Made by a program: the position numbers and the translations under genes. Below are positions 7,890 to 16,491 of a stretch of 64,000 bases of DNA, piece after piece (within the stretch, counting starts at the first letter, position 1; the number at the start of each line of letters is the position of its first letter). The notes beneath the pieces are model-generated. The model saw only the letters and a program-made list of their open reading frames with translations. It searched no databases and was not told the origin of the DNA. Source of the DNA: Nibribacter koreensis. Its GTDB lineage: Bacteria > Bacteroidota > Bacteroidia > Cytophagales > Hymenobacteraceae. The DNA lies in contig NZ_BAABGX010000002.1 of NCBI RefSeq assembly GCF_039541795.1, forward strand, positions 1-64,000, read 5' to 3'.

Positions 7890-8924
7890 ATGGCCAAACG
7901 CAAAGCCTCTGCCCCAGAACACTTACCCTCGGTGACGGGTTTGCGCACCAGCGGCGGCACGGCCAAGCAACAAGAGTTCAACCAGTACGTGGCCAGAATC
8001 AACTTCTTAAAAGAGCAGTTGGCCAGTCAGCGGGCGGCCTTGTCGCAGGCCAGGGTGCGGGTGCAGAAAGAAGTACAGCCGCTCATTACGCAACTGGTTG
8101 AGAAACGCCGCGCCTTCGTGCATCTCCTGGATCGGGCCTATCATCTGGAGTTCTTCCAGAAGCAGGAGAAAGAAAAAATAGCCTTCCTGATCCAGAAACT
8201 GGCCTATGACCTGATTGACACCTACGGCGCCGAGGATCTGAAAGACCTGTATGCGCAGTATGCCCCCAACACATTCGCCCCAGACCCGCAGGAAGAACAA
8301 GTACCAGAGATCCCAGAAGAAGAACCTGCGCCCGACATAGAAGATTATGAGGCCTGGGAGGCCCAACAGCAACAGCACCGCGAAGCCCAGCAAAAAGCCC
8401 GTCAGAAAGCCAAGAAGCAGAAAGAAAAGGCCTCTGAGCTAAAGCTGGAGCTGAGTTCGCTCACCAAGGCCAGCCGTAAGATCTATACCACGCTGGTCAA
8501 ACTCCTCCACCCCGACAAAGAACTGGACCCCGAGGCCAGAATCTGGAAGGAAGAGGCCATGAAGCGCATCACCATTGCCTATAACCAGGACGACTTTTTT
8601 GAGTTGCTCAGGCTGCAGATGGAATTCCTGCACCTGGAGGAAGAACACCTGGACCAGGTACCCGAAGACCAGCTCACCTACTACCTGAAACTGCTCACCG
8701 ACCAGATCCAGGACCTGGAGCGTGAGTTACAGCATTTCCAGACGGGAACGCAGGCCAATTTCTTTCAGCGGTTTGCTGGCACAGAGCGGCAGATGGACCT
8801 CAAATTCAGGAAGGTGAAGAAAGAGTTAAAGGACGAGTTAAGCCAACTGGACCTGGAGCTGAGAGTTTTACAAGAACCCCTGCAACTGCGCGAATTCTTA
8901 AAACAAATGCGTAACTTCCAGTAG
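7890..8924 (+). CDS. Coiled-coil protein with J-domain-like HPD segment
   Basis: 344 residues from ATG 7890 (MAKRKAS); an upstream in-frame extension overlaps repeat copy 5 and is unlikely to be coding. The protein is rich in Glu, Gln and Lys. Long coiled-coil stretches lie at about 40-130 and 150-200, and an acidic Pro/Glu-rich segment near 130-150. Around residues 195-240 it has KLLHPDKELDPEARIW and later ITIAYNQDDFFELL. The HPD triplet inside a helical pair resembles a C-terminal J-domain, the part that stimulates DnaK ATPase. A second coiled coil follows to the end. No signal peptide. It could be a DnaK co-chaperone for an unknown client. That role is inferred from the HPD motif only. Confidence 0.75.
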   Translation: MAKRKASAPEHLPSVTGLRTSGGTAKQQEFNQYVARINFLKEQLASQRAALSQARVRVQKEVQPLITQLVEKRRAFVHLLDRAYHLEFFQKQEKEKIAFLIQKLAYDLIDTYGAEDLKDLYAQYAPNTFAPDPQEEQVPEIPEEEPAPDIEDYEAWEAQQQQHREAQQKARQKAKKQKEKASELKLELSSLTKASRKIYTTLVKLLHPDKELDPEARIWKEEAMKRITIAYNQDDFFELLRLQMEFLHLEEEHLDQVPEDQLTYYLKLLTDQIQDLERELQHFQTGTQANFFQRFAGTERQMDLKFRKVKKELKDELSQLDLELRVLQEPLQLREFLKQMRNFQ

Positions 8925-9092
8925 GCGAACACCTTCTGTTTTCGGTTTAGTACCATGCGCTGAATGGCAAGTAAGAACATGTAGAAACCTCGCAAAAATA
9001 AGAGGGTAGTTCTGCCCGCTGTCCTCAACTTCTATAACCGCGCCTGCGTATATTATTACATATCTATATGTAACCTTATAAATAGAGAAGCC

Positions 9093-9284
9093 ATGCACGA
9101 ACATGAATATAGAGCCCGCGGTAACTGGAACGAAATCAAGGGCAAAATGAAGCAAGCGTACGGGGACTTGTCTGATGACGATCTAACTTATGACGAAGGT
9201 CAGGAAGACGAATGGATCGGGAAACTACAGCAGAAGATAGGCAAGGGAAAACACGAAGTTAAATCCTGGATTGATTCTCTGTAA
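9093..9284 (+). CDS. CsbD family stress protein
   Basis: 63 residues, acidic and hydrophilic. It has the CsbD pattern: RARGNWNEIKGKMKQAYGDL at the N-terminus, then DDDLTYDEGQEDEWIGKLQQKIG. CsbD-like proteins are small general-stress proteins of unknown biochemical role, often induced by osmotic or phosphate stress. Single-gene unit with a strong bidirectional terminator downstream. The start ATG is the only one in frame. Confidence 0.9.
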   Translation: MHEHEYRARGNWNEIKGKMKQAYGDLSDDDLTYDEGQEDEWIGKLQQKIGKGKHEVKSWIDSL

Positions 9285-9434
9285 GACAATTCCTCTGGCA
9301 GATCCCAAGGCTTGGCCTGTCCGGTAGAGCGGGGATTTCTTCTGGGTCTGTTACGTTCTTATAGTGAGCGTGACTTTGGGACTCGGGATTGCGATGAAGG
9401 GCAAAAGCGTCATACCTTTTGCAGTTGTTAATTC

Positions 9435-9480
9435 AAAAAAAGGAAAGGCTCTCTTTACCAAGAGAGCCTTTCCTTTTTTT
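9435..9480. terminator. Bidirectional terminator between csbD-like gene and 9504-9863
   Basis: Arms AAGGAAAGGCTCTCTT and complement flanked by A7 on one side and T7-8 on the other. It can end convergent transcripts from both genes. Confidence 0.9.
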
Positions 9481-9503
9481 ATGGACTGTTGGGTAGCTGT
9501 TTC

Positions 9504-9863
9504 TTATTTGGCCGGGCTGGTTTGTGCAACATCCACCAGGGTCTTCATGCCTATAAAGGCCTTCTGCTGGTTGGGCGTCAATATTTCTAAGACAGAGGCA
9601 GAGAAGGCAGACTCAATGGTCGTTAGCTGGGCTACCAGTTCCTGACCAGTCAACGCGGTTTCAGCGGCTTTGATGGCCTCTAGCTTCTTGGTTTCAAACC
9701 CTTTTAGTTTTAGGTACTGCAACTCGTTCAACTGCAAGGTGTTGGCCAGCTCGCGGGCCAAAGTACCGGCAGACGCGCTAGATACCGCCGTAGGCAGCGT
9801 GCCCGCCATAGAAGAAGTAGCTATAGAAAGGGTCAAAACAAGGGCAAGAGCAAGGCTATTCAT
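9504..9863 (-). CDS. Small exported helical protein, LTxxQ-like
   Basis: 119 residues if started at ATG 9863 (MNSLALALVLTLSIATSSMA), which gives a clean signal peptide; a longer frame to 9899 adds 12 polar residues and hides the signal. The mature part is Ala/Leu-rich and helical, with LNELQYLKLKGFETKKLEAI near 45-65 and LTPNQQKAFIGMK near 97-109. This resembles the repeated LTxxQ pattern of Spy/CpxP-type periplasmic proteins, but the match is loose. Function unknown; probably periplasmic. Confidence 0.7.
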   Translation of the reverse strand: MNSLALALVLTLSIATSSMAGTLPTAVSSASAGTLARELANTLQLNELQYLKLKGFETKKLEAIKAAETALTGQELVAQLTTIESAFSASVLEILTPNQQKAFIGMKTLVDVAQTSPAK

Positions 9864-10074
9864 AAAGCAGAAGATAGTTTGTTGGTGTATCTGCTGCAAA
9901 GATGCACGTATATAGCACTTGCCTATTATTTATTAGGCGAACAGTCTCCTTTGCCAGATGAACACCCTTAAATCTCCGCTCAGTTATATGCTTTTCTAAA
10001 GGGAGTACTACTAGAACGCTATTTGCTCGGCTAGCCTACTTATTAAACGCTAGACCCGTCCTTACTTATTTCCT

Positions 10075-10326
10075 CTATCTGCTCATACCATGGGCACGTA
10101 CAAACTCTTCAAAATGCCGTTCTTCCTGCTGTTCTGCTGCGCTAAGTTCTTCCAGATAGAGGTCACTCTGCCCTCTGGGGGAATAGAATGTCCATTTAAA
10201 CGTGGGCCGATGTTTAATGAACAAATAACTGTCTATGAACTCGTCATGGTGGTACACGCCCAACCAGAGCCTCCCACATAGTCCTATCGCGCTTAGCATC
10301 CCTGCCGCCAGTACCTTTCTTTTCAT
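10075..10326 (-). CDS. Small membrane-anchored or secreted protein of unknown function
   Basis: 83 residues from ATG 10326, 14 bp after the arsC stop on the same strand, so probably co-transcribed with arsC. The start is decided by a strong AGGAGGT ribosome binding site 5-6 nt upstream, unusual in this window. The N-terminus (MKRKVLAAGMLSAIGLCG) is a signal or anchor segment. The rest is charged, ending in an acidic/Gln-rich helix (EELSAAEQQEERHFEEF). No family recognised. Confidence 0.65.
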   Translation of the reverse strand: MKRKVLAAGMLSAIGLCGRLWLGVYHHDEFIDSYLFIKHRPTFKWTFYSPRGQSDLYLEELSAAEQQEERHFEEFVRAHGMSR

Positions 10327-10340
10327 CTGTACCTCCTGCC

Positions 10341-10682
10341 CTACAGGATGGTCAGCACATTCTGGGGCGGACGGCCAATCACGGCTTTGTCTCCGTTCAC
10401 CACAATGGGGCGCTCCAGTAAGATGGGGTTTTCTACCAGTACTTGAATCCATTCGTCCTGCGTGAGGTGTTTGCCGGCGTACTGCTCTTTGTAAAGCATC
10501 TCTCCTTTCCTGATGATGTCTTCGGGGGCTAGTTGCAGTTTGGCCAATACGTCTTTTAACTCTTGCGCCGTGGGCGGATTAGTCAGGTAAGACACTACTT
10601 CAACGTCTTGTCCCGCGTTCTGGAGCAAGTCCAACGTCTCGCGGCTTTTACTGCATCTGTTGTTGTGGTAAATGGTGACCAT
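10341..10682 (-). CDS. arsC: Arsenate reductase-like protein (ArsC, glutaredoxin type)
   Basis: 113 residues from ATG 10682 (MVTIYHNNRCSKSRETL); nine extra upstream residues are possible but unlikely. Thioredoxin-fold ArsC family, which reduces arsenate to arsenite with glutathione/glutaredoxin. The catalytic Cys is in NNRCSKSRET near residue 10, followed by the family segments SYLTNPPTAQEL and LLERPIVV, with an Arg in IGRPP near the end. Cytoplasmic. No arsenite pump, ArsR or other ars gene is nearby. Several members of this family (YffB/Spx-like) are not arsenate reductases, so the name gives the family and not a proven activity. Confidence 0.85.
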   Translation of the reverse strand: MVTIYHNNRCSKSRETLDLLQNAGQDVEVVSYLTNPPTAQELKDVLAKLQLAPEDIIRKGEMLYKEQYAGKHLTQDEWIQVLVENPILLERPIVVNGDKAVIGRPPQNVLTIL

Positions 10683-10732
10683 GGCGGGATGGGTTTGGAT
10701 GAAGGTCAAAGATAAGGATTGTGTTGGATTCT

Positions 10733-10770
10733 CGTTTTTGGCGTGTTTTCTGGGAAACAGGCGGAAAACG
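10733..10770. repeat. 38-nt palindromic repeat, copy 6
   Basis: Upstream of arsC. Both arms have changes in the GGCC block (GGCGTG / CAGGCGG). Confidence 0.8.
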
Positions 10771-10829
10771 CCGTTTTGATAGATGGCTGATTGTCAATTG
10801 CTGATTGTTAAAGCATTCCCATCAGGACC

Positions 10830-11333
10830 GCCGTTGTTGGTGTTCTCACCAACTACCCGAACTGCTTCTCCAGTTGCCATTACTCTCTGGAAAAGACTTG
10901 GTGCACTTGCTTTGGCTGTTCCCTCGGTAATACCGTTTGTTCCGGTGCGAACTCACAGCTTTGTTGCATGGTCTCCGCTAAGCGCTCACGGCCGCGGGGC
11001 CTCGTCCTGGCCCTTCGCACTGCTGTTGTACTCTGGGCCTTTGGCCCCGCCTTTCAGGCGACGAAACAACAGAGGCGCTCAGGACCAAGACTGGTTCTGG
11101 TTCCAATGCTGCTTAAGCCTGTTGGTTGGAGGTAAAGTCCGTCCCTGTCGCTGCAGAGTCATTCGTGCTGGCGCACGGCTGTAACTATCTGCTGTCCCGT
11201 GGGCATGGTTCAAGTCTTGGACTTGGACCCATGATGCAGGCAGTTTTCAACTGCCGTTGGCCTTCTGCCTAGTGATGCACATTGCTACTTTACCACGCAT
11301 TGCGTCCCCCTCCGGAGGGGGTAGGGGGAGGAC
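10830..11333 (+). repeat. ~500-bp dispersed repeat, copy A
   Basis: Begins with the hairpin motif GTTGTTGGTGTTCTCACCAA and ends with a G/C palindrome (GTCCCCCTCCGGAGGGGG, then a run to GGAC). Closely similar to 58687-59199 over its full length and to 16704-17196 inverted. ORFs in two frames stay open because the DNA is conserved, not from visible codon constraint. No start, domain or motif supports a protein. Confidence 0.85.
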
Positions 11334-11402
11334 AAGTACTCCTTCAGACTCAGGACTCAGAACTCAGGACTAAACAAGTATCTTCTGCGCCAAGGACGGC
11401 TC

Positions 11403-11545
11403 CAACCGCAGACTACCCCCTTGAGGGTTGCCCAAACGGGAGTTTGAGGCACCGAGCGTAGCTCTAAGGGGGGTGTTTACACCAGCAGATAAAACTGACA
11501 GAAAGAGGCAATGGGCCCAAGACAAGGCAGTGCCGTTGTCTCTAC
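11403..11545 (+). repeat. Composite ~140-bp repeat, copy 2
   Basis: CAACCGCAGACTA, the 60-nt block at 11415-11476, then ACACCAGCAGATAAAACT and an AGACAAGGCAGTGCCGTTGTCTC palindrome-like end, here split: AGACAAGGCAGTG and GCCGTTGTCTC. The same order occurs inverted at 16492-16633. Runs of GACTCAGGACTCA-type text lie on both sides. Confidence 0.65.
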
Positions 11546-11701
11546 AAAAAAGGCTCCCCTCCTGTTTTAGGAGAAGTTGGAGGTGGTAAAATCTCGATGT
11601 TGCATGCCAAAGACAAGGCAGCGCTTGGTCTCTACTTACTCAGCAATGCCTACCCCCTCATCCTAACCTTCTCCCTCAGGGAGAAGGGACTTGGGTCATT
11701 G

Positions 11702-11739
11702 CGTTTTTGGCCCGTTTTTCAGAAAATAAGCCAAAAACG
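11702..11739. repeat. 38-nt palindromic repeat, copy 7
   Basis: Downstream of the M1 peptidase gene. Left arm CGTTTTTGGCCCG; right arm GCCAAAAACG. Confidence 0.85.
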
Positions 11740-11803
11740 TAATAGTAGGCTGTTCATAAGATCCATAACCCAGTACTCAAAACTCAAGACTCAGGACTCA
11801 AAA

Positions 11804-13462
11804 CTATTCCACCCGTTTGCTGGTCACGTAGAAGTTGGGGTCAACGGTTAGTTCGGCGGCGTTGCGGGAGACGGTGGCTTTCTTCCAGGTGCCGGCCACG
11901 GGTTTGAGCCATTTGGTTTTGCCACTTACTAGCACTTTGACGGGCATAGAGAAGGTGTCCAGGCAGTTGGTCCAGCGATATTCCAGGGTCTTGCCGTTGA
12001 GCTTGTATTCCAGCACGGGGATGCGGGTGTCACGTAGGTACTGGTCAAAGAAGCCTTTTAAGTTATGGCCGCTTTTCTGGGCCAGGTAGTTCTCAATCTG
12101 GGCGCCGGTCACGGTCTGGTGGTAGAAGTCCTGGTTGAGGCCGCGCAGAATCAGGCGCCATTTCATGTCATTGCCCACCAACTGCCTGATCATGTGGAGC
12201 ATATTGGCGCCTTTGGGGTACATGTCACCGGAGCCGGCGTAGTTGACATCATATTTGCCTACAATGGGACGGTCGTTTCTGATGCCTTTCCGGACGCCAA
12301 TAATGTAGGCGCTGCTGGCTTCTTTGCCGTAATGGTAGTCTAAAAACAGGTTCTCTGAGTAAGACGTGAAGGCCTCGTGCACCCACATATCAGCTATGTC
12401 TTTATAGGTGATGTTGTTGGCGAACCACTCATGCCCGCTCTCATGGATGATGATGAAGTCAAACTTGAGTCCCCAGCCGGTTCCGCTTAAGTCACGACCC
12501 AGGTAGCCGTTCTGGTATTGGTTGCCGTACGTCACCGAACTCTGGTGCTCCATGCCCAGATACGGCACTTCTACCAGCTTGTAACTGTCTTCATAAAACG
12601 GATACGGCCCAAACCAATGCTCAAAGGCCTGCAACATGCGCGGCACGTCCTTGAACTGGGCTTTGGCCTTTTCCAGGTTCTCTGGCAAGACGTAGTAAAT
12701 GCAATCCAAGGGGCCTTTCTCGCCGGGGTAGACTTCAGAGAAGGACACGTAATTGCCAATGTTAAAGTTGACGCCGTAGTTGTTGATGGGGTTGGTGACG
12801 GCCCAATGGAAGGTTCTGGTGCTGTCTGCGTGTTCTTCAACCTTGCGCAGCCTTCCGTTAGAGACGTCTACCAGCGGCATGGGCACGTTCACCCGTATCA
12901 TCATGCTGTCTGGTTCATCATACATGTGGTCTTTGTTGGGCCAGAAGAGGCTGGCGCCGTCGCCCTGCACCGAGGTGGCGATGAACGGATTTCCCTGCGT
13001 GTCTTGCTTCCAGGTGACGCCGCCGCTCCAGGGCGGGTTTACGCTCACCTGCGGTCTGCCGCTGTAATATACGTCTATGCAGTGCTGGGCGCCGGCCACC
13101 TGCGGCTGTTGCAGTTGAATAAACCAGGCGTTGCTGTCCTGGCGTACCACCAGGTTCTGGCCGTTCTGCGTGACGCGGTCAATGCGCATGGGCGCCTGCA
13201 AATCTATCTGCATAGTTTGGTGCGGTTGCAAGACTTTGTAGCTGATCTTGTTTTGGCCCTGCAGGGTGCTGTCCTTAAGACTTACCTTGATGGACAAGTC
13301 ATAGTGGGTCAAGTCCCACCAGGCGCGCTCTGGCGTGATGGAGCCGCGCAACGTGTCTTGCCGCGTGAAGGTGGGCGTGGTCTGGGCCTGGGCGCTAGGG
13401 ACGGTGCCTGCCAGAAGCAAGAACAGCGCAAGACCTACGTGCCAAAATTGAGGGGTTTTCAT
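11804..13462 (-). CDS. M1 family metallopeptidase, secreted
   Basis: 552 residues from ATG 13462 (MKTPQFWHVGLALFLLLAG), which yields a signal peptide ending in AQAQ; the open frame upstream runs through a palindromic repeat and is not coding. Zinc aminopeptidase fold: N-terminal beta domain (ERAWWDLTHYDLSIKVSLKD), substrate motif GMEHQSSVTYGN (counterpart of GAMEN), and zinc site HESGHEWF with the third ligand Glu 19 residues after the second His (WVHEAFTSYSENLF). Probably removes N-terminal residues from peptides in the periplasm or outside. The protein ends soon after the catalytic and helical part, as in short bacterial M1 members. Confidence 0.93.
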   Translation of the reverse strand: MKTPQFWHVGLALFLLLAGTVPSAQAQTTPTFTRQDTLRGSITPERAWWDLTHYDLSIKVSLKDSTLQGQNKISYKVLQPHQTMQIDLQAPMRIDRVTQNGQNLVVRQDSNAWFIQLQQPQVAGAQHCIDVYYSGRPQVSVNPPWSGGVTWKQDTQGNPFIATSVQGDGASLFWPNKDHMYDEPDSMMIRVNVPMPLVDVSNGRLRKVEEHADSTRTFHWAVTNPINNYGVNFNIGNYVSFSEVYPGEKGPLDCIYYVLPENLEKAKAQFKDVPRMLQAFEHWFGPYPFYEDSYKLVEVPYLGMEHQSSVTYGNQYQNGYLGRDLSGTGWGLKFDFIIIHESGHEWFANNITYKDIADMWVHEAFTSYSENLFLDYHYGKEASSAYIIGVRKGIRNDRPIVGKYDVNYAGSGDMYPKGANMLHMIRQLVGNDMKWRLILRGLNQDFYHQTVTGAQIENYLAQKSGHNLKGFFDQYLRDTRIPVLEYKLNGKTLEYRWTNCLDTFSMPVKVLVSGKTKWLKPVAGTWKKATVSRNAAELTVDPNFYVTSKRVE

Positions 13463-13520
13463 AACAGTGATTTGGTTGAGAATAGAACGCGCGAAGCAGA
13501 AAGCGGTTGACGTGGTTTTC

Positions 13521-13558
13521 CGTTTTCGGGCTGAATTCTGGAAAACTGGCCGAAAACG
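13521..13558. repeat. 38-nt palindromic repeat, copy 8
   Basis: Between the RM gene stop and the M1 gene start. CGTTTTCGG and CCGAAAACG change together, so pairing is kept. Confidence 0.85.
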
Positions 13559-13574
13559 CATGAACCCCGGTTGT

Positions 13575-16334
13575 TTAGGCTTCTGGAACCACGGCGGCCT
13601 TTCTGGTTTTCTTGGGTTTCTCTTTGGCAAACAGACCGGCGGTGTACTGGGCATACAACTCAAACAGGAACTCCATGCGCTTGGCCTCGCTCACAAACGC
13701 CTGCGGACGGTAACACAAATCTACGGCCTTGTCCAGGTCTTGGTGCGCCTTGACCAGTTTGGGCGGCATGGTGAGCGGGTCATACAAGTCTGCCAATGAA
13801 CTGCCGGTAAACTCTGCCCGTACGTCCAGCACCTTCTGCGCGGCCACTTCTACGGCTTTGACCTGCTTCTCCGAAGGATTTTCTGGCCAAGGGAAGTTGT
13901 TGTAGACGATGTCATTTGAATAACGGAAGCGACTTTCTAATCTTCCACAAACATTTTTTACCCAAGCCATATGCATTTTGGATGATAATATTCCAAAATG
14001 AAAAAATGAATCAGTTTTAATAAAAGAGCAAAGATTGCTTGGAATCGTTTCTTTGTTTATAAATCCGATTGGAATATATCTTCGATTTTCAGAAGAAACT
14101 AAAGGGATAATTATAGCATGCTCTGGATTATGCTTATCCCGAAAGGTAGTAGGAAAATTGGCCAAATTACGAGCCTGTGAATCAGGACTTTTTTCTCTTA
14201 GCTCTTTGACTTTTTTTACCCGGTCTAGAACATAAGGTAAATTCTTTAATTTAATTGGGTCTACATCAACTAGCCACAAGCACCATCTCGACTTACCATT
14301 TATAAATTCTTCAGAACCTATAAATCTTCTAAAGTAATTTTCAGATAATGGCTCCTTTTGGATAAAATCTTCCTTTTCCTCATCATTAAAAATTAGATTT
14401 CCTCCATCTATTGCTTTATTTCCTGCTTGCATTGGAAACACATTGCAAATTGGCTTCCCTCGTTTTGAGATTATAGTATCTTTCCCTTCGGTTAAGTAGG
14501 GGGTAATATTCATGGCTACATATTCATGAGGCTCTGAGTTGTAACTTTCATATTCATAAATAAACTTCTCATTCACATCGAAGTTGGCAAAACCAATAAT
14601 CACCACATGAACCGCGGCATTTCCTTTTGCTTCGTTCTTCCAGTTGAAGGTGCGGTGCGCGAAATGAATTTTAATCTTGTACCGATTAAATAACTCGTTC
14701 CAGAGAATACCCACTTGCTCGCCTTGGGCAATAGAATTGGTAGACACAAAAGCAGTTTTAATCTTGGTGTCTTGCATGTACTGCGCGGCTTTTAAATACC
14801 AGGCGGCTACATAGTCTAAAACGCCAGCACCGTTCACGCCCGCAAAAACTTTCTCCATATCAGCTTTCTGCCCAGCGTTTTGGTTTGATTTGCCAATAAA
14901 CGGCGGGTTGCCCAGAATGTAGGTGAGTTGGTTTTTGGGGATGACGGTTTCCCAGTCTAGTTGCAGGGCGTTTCCGTGGGTGATGTTGGCAGATTTCTTG
15001 AGCGGTAGGCGCGCAAAATACTGCCCGAACTCCTGACTGATGGCCATGTTCATCTGGTGGTCAATGAGCCACATGGCCACCTCGGCAATGCGCGCCGGAA
15101 ACTCTTCGTACTCAATGCCATAGACCATGTCCACGTCCAGCCAGATAATTTCGCGCACATCCAGAATCATCTGCCCAGACTTGTTCATGGCCCGTAAAAT
15201 CTCAATCTCCAGCAAACGGAGTTCGCGGTAGGTGATGATGAGGAAGTTGCCGCACCCGCAGGCCGGGTCCAGGAACTTGAGCGTGCTCAGCTTCTTATGG
15301 AATTCGGGGAGGCGGTTCTTATTGGTCTTTACGCTTTCAAACTCGCGCCAGAGCTCATCCAGAAACAGCGGCTTTATGAGCTTGAGGATGTTCTTCTCTG
15401 AAGTGTAGTGCGCGCCCAGGTTTCTACGCTCCTTGGGGTTCATGACGCTCTGGAACAGACTACCAAAAATTGCCGGCGAAATCTTGCTCCAGTCCAGGGC
15501 ACAGCAGTTTAGCAGTTGCGTGCGCATTTTGCTGTCAAAGGCGGCCGGCGGCAAAGGCTCTTCAAACAGCTTTCCGTTCACGTAGGGGAACTGGTTCAGG
15601 TGCTCGTCTATGTTCTTGAGGCGCTTGTCTACGGGCGTGTTTAAGATGTAGAACAGCTGACTTAAATGCGCGGCCAGGTCAGAGCCGTCCTCACTGGTTT
15701 TCTGCTCAATGTAATCCTGGAAAAGGCGCTTGTCAAAGATGCTGGTGTCTTCAGAGAAGAGGCAGAAGAGAATGCGCACCAGGTACACCTCCAGCACGTG
15801 GCCCTCATAGCCAATCTCCTGCAGGCGGTCATGCAGCTTGCCCATGCGTTCGGCGGCCAGAATGTTGACGGGGTCCTCAGACTTATAATGCTTGGTCTGG
15901 TAGCCCAGCAAAAACCCGAACAGCTTTACGTTCTTATACAGGTCCTGCAACAGAAACTCCTGCTGAGTGCCGTCCTCCAGATCATACAGCCTGAAGCGCT
16001 CAAAGTCACTCACCAGAATGCACTTGGGCAGGTCATATTCCTTGAGTCCGGCAAAATAGTCTTTGGCCTGCGTGTAAGCCTTGTCCAGGTCCTTGCCCTT
16101 AGATTTCATCTCTACCAGCAGCACGCCCTTCCAGAGCAGATCAATGAACCCGTCCCGTTCGCCCAGCTTCTTGACCTTGTGCTCAAACGTAGAAACGCGC
16201 TTACTGCTTATGCCAAACACGTTGAAGAACTCCACCAGAAAGGGCTTGGCGTCTGCCTCTTCACGGGCGGTGTCTTGCCATTCTTTGGAGAACCTGATGG
16301 CGCGGTCCTTTATCTCATTCCAGCTTAAAGCCAT
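13575..16334 (-). CDS. MmeI-type (type IIL) restriction-modification enzyme
   Basis: 919 residues. One chain joins nuclease, adenine methyltransferase and target recognition, as in MmeI. N-terminal PD-(D/E)xK nuclease: Asp65, Glu75 and Lys77 in DGFIDLLWKG...VEMKSKG, with the same D-x9-E-x-K spacing as MmeI. A helical linker follows to about 330. Methyltransferase motif I FLDPACGCGNFL is near 355 and motif IV GNPPFIG near 475 (N6-adenine type). The target recognition domain follows at about 585-820, then a C-terminal helical region. Such enzymes cut about 20 bp from their site and methylate one strand for protection, so no separate methylase is needed. DNA for the recognition domain is strikingly AT-rich (see findings). 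All catalytic residues are present, so it looks intact. Confidence 0.92.
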   Translation of the reverse strand: MALSWNEIKDRAIRFSKEWQDTAREEADAKPFLVEFFNVFGISSKRVSTFEHKVKKLGERDGFIDLLWKGVLLVEMKSKGKDLDKAYTQAKDYFAGLKEYDLPKCILVSDFERFRLYDLEDGTQQEFLLQDLYKNVKLFGFLLGYQTKHYKSEDPVNILAAERMGKLHDRLQEIGYEGHVLEVYLVRILFCLFSEDTSIFDKRLFQDYIEQKTSEDGSDLAAHLSQLFYILNTPVDKRLKNIDEHLNQFPYVNGKLFEEPLPPAAFDSKMRTQLLNCCALDWSKISPAIFGSLFQSVMNPKERRNLGAHYTSEKNILKLIKPLFLDELWREFESVKTNKNRLPEFHKKLSTLKFLDPACGCGNFLIITYRELRLLEIEILRAMNKSGQMILDVREIIWLDVDMVYGIEYEEFPARIAEVAMWLIDHQMNMAISQEFGQYFARLPLKKSANITHGNALQLDWETVIPKNQLTYILGNPPFIGKSNQNAGQKADMEKVFAGVNGAGVLDYVAAWYLKAAQYMQDTKIKTAFVSTNSIAQGEQVGILWNELFNRYKIKIHFAHRTFNWKNEAKGNAAVHVVIIGFANFDVNEKFIYEYESYNSEPHEYVAMNITPYLTEGKDTIISKRGKPICNVFPMQAGNKAIDGGNLIFNDEEKEDFIQKEPLSENYFRRFIGSEEFINGKSRWCLWLVDVDPIKLKNLPYVLDRVKKVKELREKSPDSQARNLANFPTTFRDKHNPEHAIIIPLVSSENRRYIPIGFINKETIPSNLCSFIKTDSFFHFGILSSKMHMAWVKNVCGRLESRFRYSNDIVYNNFPWPENPSEKQVKAVEVAAQKVLDVRAEFTGSSLADLYDPLTMPPKLVKAHQDLDKAVDLCYRPQAFVSEAKRMEFLFELYAQYTAGLFAKEKPKKTRKAAVVPEA

Positions 16335-16406
16335 GGTGTGTTGCGTCTAGAAAGGGAAGGTAGGAAAATTCTATATACCCCGCCTACGTAGTTCCCGCAA
16401 GCCCAT

Positions 16407-16444
16407 CGTTTTTGGCCTGTTTTCTGGATTTCAGGCTGAAAACG
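16407..16444. repeat. 38-nt palindromic repeat, copy 9
   Basis: Left arm is exact consensus; right arm GATTTCAGGCTGAAAACG. Upstream of the RM gene. Confidence 0.85.
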
Positions 16445-16491
16445 GGGGGTATAGTTAAGAGTTAAGAGTTATGAGTTAAGAGTTGGATGAT

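Noticed and set aside
10783..11184. Open frames within the ~500-bp units (for example 10783-11184, 16797-17084, 58740-59138)
   Set aside because: Two different frames stay open across copies because the DNA itself is conserved. There are no recognisable domains and the starts differ between copies.
13575..16334. Reading the 919-residue methyltransferase as a DISARM, BREX or type I component
   Set aside because: It carries its own PD-(D/E)xK nuclease motif and MmeI domain order, and no helicase, PLD, pglZ, brxC or HsdR gene is nearby.
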